Shown one piece after another: positions 25,327 to 33,250 of a stretch of 64,000 bases of DNA. A program made the position numbers and the translations under genes. Each line of letters starts with the position of its first letter. The stretch's first letter is position 1. The DNA is from CAUPWF01 sp964367905 (GTDB lineage: Bacteria > Bacillota > Clostridia > Lachnospirales > Lachnospiraceae): the NCBI GenBank assembly GCA_964367905.1, contig CAYIZP010000010.1:1-64000 (forward strand). Direction: 5' to 3'. The notes beneath the pieces are model-generated. The model was not told the DNA's origin, ran no database searches, and saw only the letters and a list, made by a program, of their open reading frames with translations.

Positions 25327-26715
25327 CTATCGAATGCATAGGCTATCTTGCATTACACATTTTCTTCTCTTCGTAAATGTGCTCGCACTCGTAAGCCCCT
25401 CACCGGTTCTGCTTGCAATGGTAAATGTACAAATTCCTTCTCCACCAAATCCAAGTGCTGCATAGGATGGACCATTCTTCACCAAGATTGCCGTATCCAG
25501 TGTTCTTGCGTAGTGAGTGATTCGATCCACATTCTTCGAATGAATGTGTGCAGAGTGGCGATTCCCATGCTCTAACCATAGAGCCGCTTCTACCCCTTCT
25601 TCAAAATCCTTCACTGGAACAATTCCTAGGATTGGCATCATCAATTCTTCTTCAATCAATGGATGCTCTTTTGGACCTTTGAAAATAATACAGCGAATGT
25701 TATCTGGTACGGATACTCCAATCATTGCTAATAATGTCTTTGCATCTCGTCCAACACAGTCACGATTCAATGTTCCCTTCTTGAGAACTGTAGCAGTTAA
25801 CTTCTCTTGCTCCTCTTGTGAAACAAGATAACACCCTTGCTCTTTTACCATATAGTGCATCAATTCGTCTACAATCTCTTCCATCGCCACAACTTCTTTT
25901 TCCGCAATACATGGTAGATTGTTGTCAAATGTACAACCGTTTACAATATCCTCCGCAGCTTTTCTAATATCAGCTGTTTCGTCTACGAGAACTGGCGGAT
26001 TTCCTGCTCCTGCTCCAATTCCTCGCTTTCCGGATGAAAGCACTGCTGTTACAACTCCCGGACCCCCTGTCGCTGCAATCAATGGAATATCTGGGTGCTT
26101 CATCATGATGTTACTGGATTCCATGGTCGGCTTCTCCACAGTTACTGCCACATTGTCTGGTCCTCCAGCTTCGATTGACGCCTCGTTAATCATATTAACT
26201 GCGAAAATCGATGTCTTTGCTGCTGCTGGATGTGGACAAAATACAACTGTATTTCCTCCTGCTATCATCCCCATAGAATTGCAGATTACTGTCTCACTTG
26301 GATTCGTAGATGGTGTAATTGCACCAATCACTCCAAATGGTCCCATCTCAATCAATGTCAATCCTCTATCCCCTGATAATGCTTCTGTTTTGATATCTTC
26401 TGTTCCTGGTGTCTTCTCTGCAACTAAGTGATGCTTCAAGATTTTATCTCCCACATTCCCCATTCCAGTTTCGTCAACAGCCATTCTCGCTAATATTTCC
26501 GCATTCTCTTTTGTCTTTCTACGAATGATGCTCATCATTCGTTCCCTTTGATCCATGGTCAGCCTTCTCACAACTGTCTGCGCTTTTTTCGCTGCCGCAA
26601 TTGCTTCATTCATGTCTGCGAACACGCCATGTTTCCCAGTCGGTTGCTGTGCAATCTCCATCTTGGCCATCACTTGCTGGACAATCGCTTGCACTTGTTT
26701 CTCATCTATTGACAC
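25327..26715 (-). CDS. pduP: CoA-acylating propionaldehyde dehydrogenase (PduP)
   Basis: A 462-residue aldehyde dehydrogenase that turns propanal, CoA and NAD+ into propionyl-CoA. Catalytic C269 lies in TFDNNLPCIAEKEV; the glycine motif is ATGGPGVV, and GPFGVIGAITPSTNP is the usual substrate-channel segment. Residues 1-20 (DEKQVQAIVQQVMAKME) are an encapsulation helix, with a short linker. The start is GTG, preceded by AGGAGG seven bases away. It overlaps the end of the HbpS-like gene by 10 bp. Confidence 0.95.
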   Translation of the reverse strand: MSIDEKQVQAIVQQVMAKMEIAQQPTGKHGVFADMNEAIAAAKKAQTVVRRLTMDQRERMMSIIRRKTKENAEILARMAVDETGMGNVGDKILKHHLVAEKTPGTEDIKTEALSGDRGLTLIEMGPFGVIGAITPSTNPSETVICNSMGMIAGGNTVVFCPHPAAAKTSIFAVNMINEASIEAGGPDNVAVTVEKPTMESSNIMMKHPDIPLIAATGGPGVVTAVLSSGKRGIGAGAGNPPVLVDETADIRKAAEDIVNGCTFDNNLPCIAEKEVVAMEEIVDELMHYMVKEQGCYLVSQEEQEKLTATVLKKGTLNRDCVGRDAKTLLAMIGVSVPDNIRCIIFKGPKEHPLIEEELMMPILGIVPVKDFEEGVEAALWLEHGNRHSAHIHSKNVDRITHYARTLDTAILVKNGPSYAALGFGGEGICTFTIASRTGEGLTSASTFTKRRKCVMQDSLCIR

Positions 26716-27188
26716 GAGATTACCTCCTCAAATATTTTTTTGCCAAAACGTGCTAAATCTGTATCTTGCTCTGCCGTTCCACCACTCACTCCTAAAGCGC
26801 CTACTATTTGGTCTCCTACTTTGAGCGGCTCTCCTCCACCGAAGATTACAATCTTCCCATTGTTGGTAAATTGAATTCCGTATAAGGATTCGCCTGGCTG
26901 TGCTAGTCTCCCCAGAACGTCCGTCGGCATCTGGAATGCAATCGCTGTGTAAGTCTTGTTGACTGCCACATCGTAGCTTCCCATATATGCTCCGTCCATA
27001 CTGTGAACCGCAATTGCTTGTCCCGCTTCATTGGACACTGCAATCACTACCGACATTCCCAACTCACTTGCCTTTTCCTCTATCCTTGCAATCAATGTCT
27101 TTGCTTTATCTAGTGTCATCTTAGGAACAGCACCTTGTAACTGCTGATATACAGATTTTACAACTTCTTTGATGATTTCCTCTTTCAT
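26706..27188 (-). CDS. GlcG/HbpS-family protein (PduO C-terminal-like)
   Basis: A 160-residue protein of the HbpS/GlcG fold, known for binding heme and for forming the C-terminal domain of PduO. Recognisable parts are LDKAKTLIARIEEKASELGM, AVHSMDGA and IVGALGVSGGTAEQD. The first 18 residues (EEIIKEVVKSVYQQLQG) form an encapsulation helix, so it is probably luminal. There is no adenosyltransferase domain, fitting a B12-free pathway. Its function in glycyl-radical compartments is not known. Confidence 0.88.
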   Translation of the reverse strand: MKEEIIKEVVKSVYQQLQGAVPKMTLDKAKTLIARIEEKASELGMSVVIAVSNEAGQAIAVHSMDGAYMGSYDVAVNKTYTAIAFQMPTDVLGRLAQPGESLYGIQFTNNGKIVIFGGGEPLKVGDQIVGALGVSGGTAEQDTDLARFGKKIFEEVISCQ

Positions 27189-27215
27189 GAAAACCTCTTA
27201 TTTTCCGATGCGGAA

Positions 27216-28013
27216 TTACATTCCCAATTGTTCCATTACTTTTTTAGTTACAGAAGCAATCAAGTCTGCATCTGTGCTTCCTGATGTTCCACATGAGCAT
27301 CCCCCACCATTGTTATGGCAGCTAGATTTTCCTGTATTTGGACACAAATCAGCTGGATGCTTTCCTGGTAATCCCATTTGTCTTCTAATCTCATATAATT
27401 TTTGAATTTGTTCCTTGTCGAATTCTTTTGGTCCGCCAAGCATTTTTGCTTTGTATAATAATTCAGCATAGAACTCTACAGATTCCATCTTGTGATATGC
27501 TGAAAGTAAGTCAACACTCCATGTCAATGCTCCGTGACTCTCAAGAAGAACTGCATCATAGTATGGAAGATACTTCTCTAAGTTATCTGGAATCTCTACT
27601 GTAGATGGTGTACCATATTCAGAAATAGGAACACATCCTAGAGCGATTACTGCCTCTGGCATAATTGGTTGCGTCAGTGGAATTCCTGCAATCGCAAAAC
27701 TTGTTGCAAATGTTGGATGCGCATGTACCACTGCACCTACATCTGGTCTCTTCTCATAAACACGCATATGCATTTTGATCTCTGATGAAGGCTTAAATCC
27801 TTTGTTTGCTTGGATTACATTTCCGTTTCTATCTACTTTACAGATATATTCTGGTGTCATAAATCCTTTTGATACACCTGTTGGTGTACATAAGAATTCA
27901 TTGTCATTTAATTTTACAGAGAAGTTTCCGTCATTTGCTGCAACCATGTTGCGATCATACACCCTTCTCCCGATTTCACACATTTGTTTTTTGATTTCGT
28001 ATTCGTTTAACAT
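27216..28013 (-). CDS. fucA: Class II aldolase, L-fuculose/rhamnulose-1-phosphate type
   Basis: A 265-residue zinc aldolase that splits L-fuculose-1-phosphate (and often L-rhamnulose-1-phosphate) into dihydroxyacetone phosphate and L-lactaldehyde. Seen: NDGNFSVKL, E78, H97 and H99 in VHAHP, and H160 in ESHG. After a Cys/Gly-rich linker (NGGGCSCGTSGS) the last 18 residues (ADLIASVTKKVMEQLGM) form an encapsulation peptide, so cleavage probably occurs in or at the shell. This marks the GRM3-like class. It is the first gene behind the internal promoter at 28068-28096. Confidence 0.93.
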   Translation of the reverse strand: MLNEYEIKKQMCEIGRRVYDRNMVAANDGNFSVKLNDNEFLCTPTGVSKGFMTPEYICKVDRNGNVIQANKGFKPSSEIKMHMRVYEKRPDVGAVVHAHPTFATSFAIAGIPLTQPIMPEAVIALGCVPISEYGTPSTVEIPDNLEKYLPYYDAVLLESHGALTWSVDLLSAYHKMESVEFYAELLYKAKMLGGPKEFDKEQIQKLYEIRRQMGLPGKHPADLCPNTGKSSCHNNGGGCSCGTSGSTDADLIASVTKKVMEQLGM

Positions 28014-28051
28014 CTAACTAAGTCCTCCTTGACTGTATTTTATTGGTTTTA

Positions 28052-28143
28052 TGTGGTTTGCTTTATAATTATATCTTTATTTTGTTTGTTTGTCAATCTT
28101 TTTCGTTGTTTTTCTGTGGTTTTTGTGTGGTTTTATGTGGAAA
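28052..28143. promoter_or_regulatory. Cluster of TGTGGTTT operator-like repeats
   Basis: TGTGGTTT occurs at 28052-28059, 28115-28122 and 28126-28133, with a variant TGTGGAAA at 28136-28143. The upstream three are spaced 11 and 10 bp, one helical turn, placing them on one DNA face just upstream of the -35 box of the promoter at 28068-28096. The same word recurs at the other BMC promoter. Probable binding sites for the adjacent AraC regulator or the DeoR regulator. Confidence 0.6.
28068..28096 (-). promoter_or_regulatory. Predicted sigma-A promoter inside the BMC operon
   Basis: On the minus strand, a consensus TTGACA (28096-28091) and consensus TATAAT (28073-28068) are 17 bases apart. It lies about 55 bases before the aldolase start and would drive fucA through the ParA pair. 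With 28014-28067 and the repeat element this explains the gap 28014-28326. Confidence 0.85.
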
Positions 28144-28147
28144 TTTC

Positions 28148-28321
28148 GTAACTATTCAGCCTTGCGGCTGAATACAAGTGAGACTATGCTATGTTTACAT
28201 AGCATCAGGCACATCTTGTGATTCAGTCATAAGGCGCTTAGCCGTAATCGAGGATGTAGCTGTAAAACAGCGTAACAGATCACGCAGTGATCCATCCGAG
28301 ATGTTTAGGCTGAATAGTTAC
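28148..28321. mobile_element. 174-bp MITE-like element with 15-bp terminal inverted repeats
   Basis: GTAACTATTCAGCCT at 28148-28162 is the exact inverse of 28307-28321. TTTC flanks both sides (28144-28147 and 28322-28325), as a 4-bp target duplication would. Inside are small palindromes: GCTATGTTTACATAGC, GCTGTAAAACAGC and GATCACGCAGTGATC. There is no coding capacity. It sits between the PduU-like shell gene and the fucA promoter. A transposase source was not seen in the window. Confidence 0.7.
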
Positions 28322-28326
28322 TTTCC

Positions 28327-28704
28327 TTATGTTCGTGTTATGTCACATGCGTAAAATCCAAGTTTTGATTCTACATAGCCCACAATTGCCGTAGCGGCTG
28401 CTTCTACTTCAGATACGGTTCCTGTTATAATCAAGGATCCACTCACATGATCCATAAACCCGATATCAACTCCCGATGATTTGATAGCAATATCGCTGAT
28501 GATGATCGCTGTTTCCGCTGGTGTAATGGTTAAGATTCCGATTGCAGATTTTGAGTAGTCTACCTGTGAACTCAACCCTAATTTCTCATACAAAATTTTA
28601 TCTGGGTTTGCAATGATATGAGCCAAGGTCAGCTGTTTACCTGGAACCAATTCTTGTACAATCCGCTGTTTTGAATCAAACGGAAAATTATCTGTATAAC
28701 TCAT
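28327..28704 (-). CDS. pduU: Circularly permuted BMC shell protein (PduU/EutS-like)
   Basis: About 125 residues. The first ~55 residues (QRIVQELVPGKQLTLAHIIANP) give the extra N-terminal strand typical of PduU/EutS, where a small barrel plugs the hexamer pore. The permuted BMC domain follows (AIGILTITPAETAIIISDIA, SGSLIITGTVSEVEAA). The ATG at 28704 follows GGAGG and lies 1 bp after the activase stop. The gene ends 5 bp before the MITE-like element. Confidence 0.92.
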   Translation of the reverse strand: MSYTDNFPFDSKQRIVQELVPGKQLTLAHIIANPDKILYEKLGLSSQVDYSKSAIGILTITPAETAIIISDIAIKSSGVDIGFMDHVSGSLIITGTVSEVEAAATAIVGYVESKLGFYACDITRT

Positions 28705-28705
28705 C

Positions 28706-29497
28706 TCACCCTCCAATCTGGCATGGAATCTGACAAACTGCCTCCACGCTTTGTTTTAGTTTTTCCATATGGTCATTCGTTGGTGGAAGAATCCCTTCCA
28801 TCTGATACTCTCTGTTCAATCCGGTATACTTATCTTCCCCATACCTGTGATATGGTAATAGATAAATCCGCTTTACAGTCTTTAGAGTTTGTGCAAATTT
28901 TGCAATAGCAACAATTTCTTCTACTTTATCATTGAATGTTGGTACCACGGGAATTCGAATGTTTAACTCTGTCTGTCCTGATTCTGCTATCTTTTTTGCA
29001 TTTTCAAGCATCAATTCATTGGATTTTCCCGTAAACTCCTTGTGCTTTTTCCCATCCATATGTTTAATATCCAATAGATATTGATCCAGATATGGTAGAA
29101 TTTCCTTAATCACCTCGAACTTGGCGCATCCCATACTCTCTATCGCTGTAGGGATACCCGCCTCTTTTGCTGCTCGAAATAAATCTCTTGCGAATTCTGG
29201 CTGGCAGAGACTCTCACCTCCAGACAAGGTCAATCCTCCACCTGTTCTTCTATAATACGGTCTGTCCTTCTCGACAATCTCCATCACTTCTTCCACCGTG
29301 ACATCACGACCGATTACCTTAGGCTTACCTGCCACTGTCATAGTTTCTATCTCATAATGTTGAGACTCCGGATTACAGCACCATTTACAACGAAGAACAC
29401 AACCTTTCAAGAACACAATGGTTCGAATGCCTCTTCCATCATGTATCGAATATCTTTGAATATCAAATATTCGCCCTTTGGTTTTTTCGTACTCCAT
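28706..29497 (-). CDS. Glycyl-radical enzyme activating enzyme (radical SAM)
   Basis: A 263-residue radical-SAM activase that installs the glycyl radical on the dehydratase encoded 2 bp upstream. The [4Fe-4S] site is C33-x3-C37-x2-C40 (CVLRCKWC), with SIHDGRGIRTIVFLKGC before it and the SAM-binding GGGLTLSGGE. The eight-Cys ferredoxin insert found after the radical-SAM motif in many glycerol and choline activases is absent, so it resembles the short PflA-like type. No encapsulation helix is visible. Confidence 0.94.
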   Translation of the reverse strand: MEYEKTKGRIFDIQRYSIHDGRGIRTIVFLKGCVLRCKWCCNPESQHYEIETMTVAGKPKVIGRDVTVEEVMEIVEKDRPYYRRTGGGLTLSGGESLCQPEFARDLFRAAKEAGIPTAIESMGCAKFEVIKEILPYLDQYLLDIKHMDGKKHKEFTGKSNELMLENAKKIAESGQTELNIRIPVVPTFNDKVEEIVAIAKFAQTLKTVKRIYLLPYHRYGEDKYTGLNREYQMEGILPPTNDHMEKLKQSVEAVCQIPCQIGG

Positions 29498-29499
29498 AC

Positions 29500-32025
29500 T
29501 TATAACCCCTGTTCTGTTCGATTGATGATATCGTCTTGCAAAGATTTTGACAATGTTGTAAACAATGCACTATATCCTGCCACACGCACAACTAACTGCT
29601 TGTACTGGTCGGGATTTTTCTGTGCTTCGATTAAGGTCGCCTTATCCACAACGTTGAACTGCACATGGCTTCCTTTTTGATCAAAGAATGCTCGAATCAT
29701 ATTTACAAAGTTATCAATCCCCTCACGACCACTTAATGCAGTTGGATGAAACTTTTGATTGAACAATGTTCCGTTTGATGCAATTCCGTGATCCAGTTTC
29801 GAAACGGAGTTCGCTGCTGCTGTAGGCCCTTGAGTATCCTTCCCAGCAGATGGTGACACCCCATCCGCAACTGGTGTGTATGCGAATCTGCCATCTGGTG
29901 TTGCTCCCGTCTGCGCTCCAAGTGGTACATTCGCAGATACTGGATATAGTCCACCTTGGAAGATTCCACCTCTTGGATTTTTGTACTTCAACAATGGTTT
30001 CGTGTAAGTATACGCGACATCACGTGCAAACATATCCACCTCAGTAATATCATTTCCAAACTTCGGAATTTCTTCAATCCAATCCAACACCTGCTGATAT
30101 CTTCTCTGCTCTTCTTCTGACGGTTTCATTGCCATAATTGTTTCAATAATCTTAGCAACTTGACTCTCATCAATGTGTTTCCCCGCCTCTTCCATGTTTT
30201 TCACGATTTCTATTGTCATCTCAGCGGCTTTATTACTATCGAATCCTTGTCCATAATTCATAGCCAAGATATTTTTAAACTCTTCTAAGGTTAATTTCTT
30301 TTCATCAAATACTAACTTCTTGATTACATAGAGAGAGTCCGCCATATTGGCAACTCCAAAGCCTTGTGGTCCTGTGAAGTTATAGATGGCTCCACCTTCT
30401 TGTACGGATTGTCCACGTTTGATGCAGTCATCGATCATACAGGATTGGAATGGATTCGGACAACGCTCAGCATGGGCCAAGTCGATTGCATTATTTGCAT
30501 TGACCAACAATTCAATCTGATAGTTCGATTGTTGTTTATATGCATCGTAGAACTCCTCAAAACTCGTCATGTCTTTTACATCTTTTGTATCGACACCAAT
30601 GAATACACCTTTATCCCATCCTCGAGAGAATACCAATTCCAGTGGACGACACATATTGTAAAATGCTGCGTCATGCCACCCTTCAGTCTTGCCCGCCTTC
30701 TGCGGCTCAACACAACCGATGATATTGTAGTCTCTAGCATCTTCTATGGTAAGCCCCGTGCTCATAAGAGATGGAATAATCACCTCATCATTATAATAAG
30801 CCGGTAATCCAATCCCCGTTCTAGTCAATTCACCTGCCTTTACAAGCAAATCATGAGGAGTACCATTCCACACACGAATGGAAAGGGATGGCTGTGGTAG
30901 GAATACATGATGAGACGCTTGAATACACATAAACGAAAGATCATTTGTCGCATCAATCGCATCTGTAGTCTGCCCACCTACAATTAGGTTCTGGAATAAA
31001 CTGTATCCAGCAAATCCCTCGGCACTCGCTTCATCTCTACACTTATTTAAATCGTTCAACTTCACCCAGATACAATCGATCAACTCTTGGGTAAACTCTG
31101 GTGTAATTCTTCCTTCTTCCTTATCCTTCTTGTAATACGGATACATATACTGATCAAAACGTCCTGGTGAAATAGAATGTCCACTCGACTCAACTTGTAG
31201 CAACTGCTGAACAAACCAAAAACTCTGACATGCCTCATAGAAATTATCCGCTCCCTTTGCTGGTACCTTCGCACAGTTTCTCGCTATGGTAAGCAGTTCT
31301 TCCTTTCGCTTCGCATCCTTACATGCATCTGCTTCTTGTTTCGCTAACACCATATATCTATGAGCATATCGGATGACTGCCTCGCAACTTATGATAACCG
31401 CCTGCAAGAACCTTGACTTCTTCCCGTAGTCCTCATCTCCCATACTACATTGTTCTAACTCTGCCTTCGCCCTTCCTATGATTCCTTCATATCCAATCGC
31501 GATGACCTCATCGTACTTTACAGTCATATGACCCACACCATTATAGAAATAATTTCCAGGTGTAAAGATATTATGTTCAATAGAAAGAAGTGACTCTGGT
31601 GCCATATACGATGTTGCTAATTCGCTCGTAGTCTTCCCTCGCCAATATTCGTGTACTCTTCTCAATTCATCCTTTGTCTGATCTGAGATATAAAATGGAT
31701 CTGCACTTCTATGTTCTACCGTATCAAATTCTGCTTCTAACCATTCAAAAGAAAACTCCGGAAACGTCTGGCATCCACGCGGTGCAAGCGTTGAGCTTCC
31801 AACAATCAACTCTTCTGGACGAATCACAATCGGTATATTATCCAAGATATGCGAAAAAGCCTTCGCCCTTCTCATCACAATCGGTTCACCCTCTGTCTGC
31901 CGATAAGATTCTGTAAGCAAAATCGCACGCGCCGACTCAATTTCAGGCAACTTCTCAAATAGACAATCCACTAGTCGTGTAATTCTAGGACTTTTGTCAA
32001 TTCCTACATTACTGTATGTCTTCAT
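29500..32025 (-). CDS. B12-independent glycyl-radical 1,2-propanediol dehydratase
   Basis: An 841-residue glycyl-radical enzyme, full length. Catalytic C438 and E440 lie in NIIGCVEPQKAG, and the radical glycine G817 in RVAGYSALF close to the C-terminus. The GCVEPQ motif marks the diol/glycerol dehydratases as opposed to PFL (CC) or choline lyase. It converts 1,2-propanediol to propanal; glycerol is possible from family alone. The N-terminus starts directly with the barrel and has no encapsulation extension. A strong AAAAGGAGGT precedes the ATG, and a near-consensus promoter lies 40 bp upstream. Confidence 0.95.
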   Translation of the reverse strand: MKTYSNVGIDKSPRITRLVDCLFEKLPEIESARAILLTESYRQTEGEPIVMRRAKAFSHILDNIPIVIRPEELIVGSSTLAPRGCQTFPEFSFEWLEAEFDTVEHRSADPFYISDQTKDELRRVHEYWRGKTTSELATSYMAPESLLSIEHNIFTPGNYFYNGVGHMTVKYDEVIAIGYEGIIGRAKAELEQCSMGDEDYGKKSRFLQAVIISCEAVIRYAHRYMVLAKQEADACKDAKRKEELLTIARNCAKVPAKGADNFYEACQSFWFVQQLLQVESSGHSISPGRFDQYMYPYYKKDKEEGRITPEFTQELIDCIWVKLNDLNKCRDEASAEGFAGYSLFQNLIVGGQTTDAIDATNDLSFMCIQASHHVFLPQPSLSIRVWNGTPHDLLVKAGELTRTGIGLPAYYNDEVIIPSLMSTGLTIEDARDYNIIGCVEPQKAGKTEGWHDAAFYNMCRPLELVFSRGWDKGVFIGVDTKDVKDMTSFEEFYDAYKQQSNYQIELLVNANNAIDLAHAERCPNPFQSCMIDDCIKRGQSVQEGGAIYNFTGPQGFGVANMADSLYVIKKLVFDEKKLTLEEFKNILAMNYGQGFDSNKAAEMTIEIVKNMEEAGKHIDESQVAKIIETIMAMKPSEEEQRRYQQVLDWIEEIPKFGNDITEVDMFARDVAYTYTKPLLKYKNPRGGIFQGGLYPVSANVPLGAQTGATPDGRFAYTPVADGVSPSAGKDTQGPTAAANSVSKLDHGIASNGTLFNQKFHPTALSGREGIDNFVNMIRAFFDQKGSHVQFNVVDKATLIEAQKNPDQYKQLVVRVAGYSALFTTLSKSLQDDIINRTEQGL

Positions 32026-32064
32026 GGTAATTTACTACCTCCTTTTCATACTTTCTTAATCTGT

Positions 32065-32093
32065 ATTATAGTGGTTTTCTTTCGAAAAGTCAA
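32065..32093 (-). promoter_or_regulatory. Main sigma-A promoter of the BMC operon
   Basis: On the minus strand, TTGACT (32093-32088) and TATAAT (32070-32065) are 17 bases apart, about 40 bases before the dehydratase ATG. An inverted TGTGGTTT pair abuts the -35 box, and AGTGGTTT overlaps the spacer edge, which suggests regulation at this spot. Confidence 0.85.
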
Positions 32094-32094
32094 C

Positions 32095-32124
32095 AAGAAA
32101 CCACATTGAAAAATGTGGTTTCTT
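32095..32124. promoter_or_regulatory. 13-bp inverted repeat next to the -35 box (operator candidate)
   Basis: AAGAAACCACATT (32095-32107) and AATGTGGTTTCTT (32112-32124) are perfect inverses around four bases, ending one base from the -35 box. The half site contains the TGTGGTTT word repeated at 28052-28143. It could also fold as a stem at the end of the AraC transcript, but there is no T run. Confidence 0.65.
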
Positions 32125-32127
32125 GTG

Positions 32128-32166
32128 TTAGGGACGGGGGAAAACGACGTTTTCCCCCGTCCCTAA
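32128..32166. repeat. 18-bp perfect palindrome covering the stop codon of the AraC gene
   Basis: Arms 32128-32145 and 32149-32166 are exact inverses with the core GGGACGGGGGAAAAC. The TAA stop of the regulator lies in the arm, so the last 12 codons form the hairpin. It has no T run. The GGGACG/CGTCCC core recalls the palindrome at 17713-17761 and dispersed REP-like palindromes of Clostridia. Confidence 0.75.
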
Positions 32167-33048
32167 CCAAAGTTTTCGATATTCCAAGGGTGTCATCCCC
32201 TCTCTTTTTTTAAACAAATTGATATAGTGTGTCGTATTTGTAATCCCAATCTCCAAAGCAACTTCTCCTACAGACAAATCAGAATATTTCAGTAATTCTT
32301 TCGAATATGACATTCTACATATTATGATATATTCTGTAATTGTTACTCCAATATATTTTTTAAACTGCTTTAACAAGTGGTATTTATTAAAGTGATACTT
32401 GTCTTCAAAATACTCCAAAGGCATATTTTGATTGAAATTTTTATCGATTTCACCAGCCATCTCCTTCACATATTGTGGCATTGCCTGTCTATCTTCATCA
32501 TTCAAACCAGTCGCCATCAACACTTCGGTCAACAATCCCGTTATTTGATTGGATGTTAGTAACTCTGTATTGCGATTCTTTTTCTGATTCAAATTCAGCA
32601 CCGCCTTTATCGTGCCCTCTATTCCTTCAATATTTTCTATCATTACACTATTTGGAGCATTTTTTCGAAACTCCTCATAATACCCTCTCGCAACTGGTCC
32701 ATTGAAATGCACCCACAGAAATTCCCACTCCGTATTTTTCATCGTATAATAGTGGTGTGGTTGTTCACAATCAATCAAAAAGCCTTTGCCTTTTGTTATA
32801 ACCAACCTTTCTTCTTCGTATTCTAAAACACCTTTTCCAGAAAGGGTATATACAAGTAAAAACGAGTTCAGATTCTTTCTCTCTGTAAAATATGGGTAGG
32901 CCGTCTTAAAATATCCCGCTTCTTGCACATAGAAATAAATTTGTTTTGCCAAATTACTAGGTGTCATAATCAAACGAAGCGAATCCTCGCTCCATGTATA
33001 AGATGCACGCTCAACAAACTGCTTTTTTTCTCTCACTTTCTCACGCAT
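32128..33048 (-). CDS. AraC-family regulator with cupin sensor (RhaS-like)
   Basis: About 306 residues: an N-terminal cupin-type sugar-binding domain (about 40-140, with DCEQPHHYYTMKNTEWEFLWVHF-like AraC_binding pattern) and a C-terminal AraC double helix-turn-helix (about 205-300; VGEVALEIGITNTTHYINLFKK). The start at 33048 follows GAGGTG; the GTG three codons earlier is part of that site. It sits directly upstream of the BMC operon on the same strand and is divergent from the sugar isomerase. It is the best candidate for the activator at the TGTGGTTT sites, sensing rhamnose, fucose or propanediol (inference). Confidence 0.9.
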   Translation of the reverse strand: MREKVREKKQFVERASYTWSEDSLRLIMTPSNLAKQIYFYVQEAGYFKTAYPYFTERKNLNSFLLVYTLSGKGVLEYEEERLVITKGKGFLIDCEQPHHYYTMKNTEWEFLWVHFNGPVARGYYEEFRKNAPNSVMIENIEGIEGTIKAVLNLNQKKNRNTELLTSNQITGLLTEVLMATGLNDEDRQAMPQYVKEMAGEIDKNFNQNMPLEYFEDKYHFNKYHLLKQFKKYIGVTITEYIIICRMSYSKELLKYSDLSVGEVALEIGITNTTHYINLFKKREGMTPLEYRKLWLGTGENVVFPRP

Positions 33049-33250
33049 TCTATTCACCTCAATATTCTATTATTTTTCATCAATATACTTTCTTTTAATC
33101 TAAGAATATACCATTATAATAGAGTTGTAAATATATTTTAGATAATCAATATACTGCGATACCAAGGGTCAAAAACTCATGATTTTCATGCTCAAATGTA
33201 AAATCATGGCTTGGAGTCCGCAAAACATGAAGAAAGGTAAGGATATTAGT

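Noticed and set aside
25919..26431. Open plus-strand frame of 170 codons
   Set aside because: Antisense shadow of pduP; composition mirrors the Ala/Gly-rich coding strand.
28052..28143. CRISPR-like spaced repeats
   Set aside because: The repeats are only 8 bases, spaced about 10 bp, and fit operator half sites.
28014..28326. A riboswitch or T-box between shell gene and aldolase
   Set aside because: The palindromes belong to a terminal-inverted-repeat element copied at 23723-23770, and no known riboswitch core was recognised.
19791..32025. A cobalamin riboswitch or B12-dependent dehydratase
   Set aside because: The dehydratase has C438/G817 glycyl-radical motifs and no B12-box-like sequence was seen.
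33115..33120. TATAAT as the isomerase promoter
   Set aside because: No acceptable -35 hexamer occurs 16-18 bases upstream, so it is not listed as a feature although a promoter must lie nearby.
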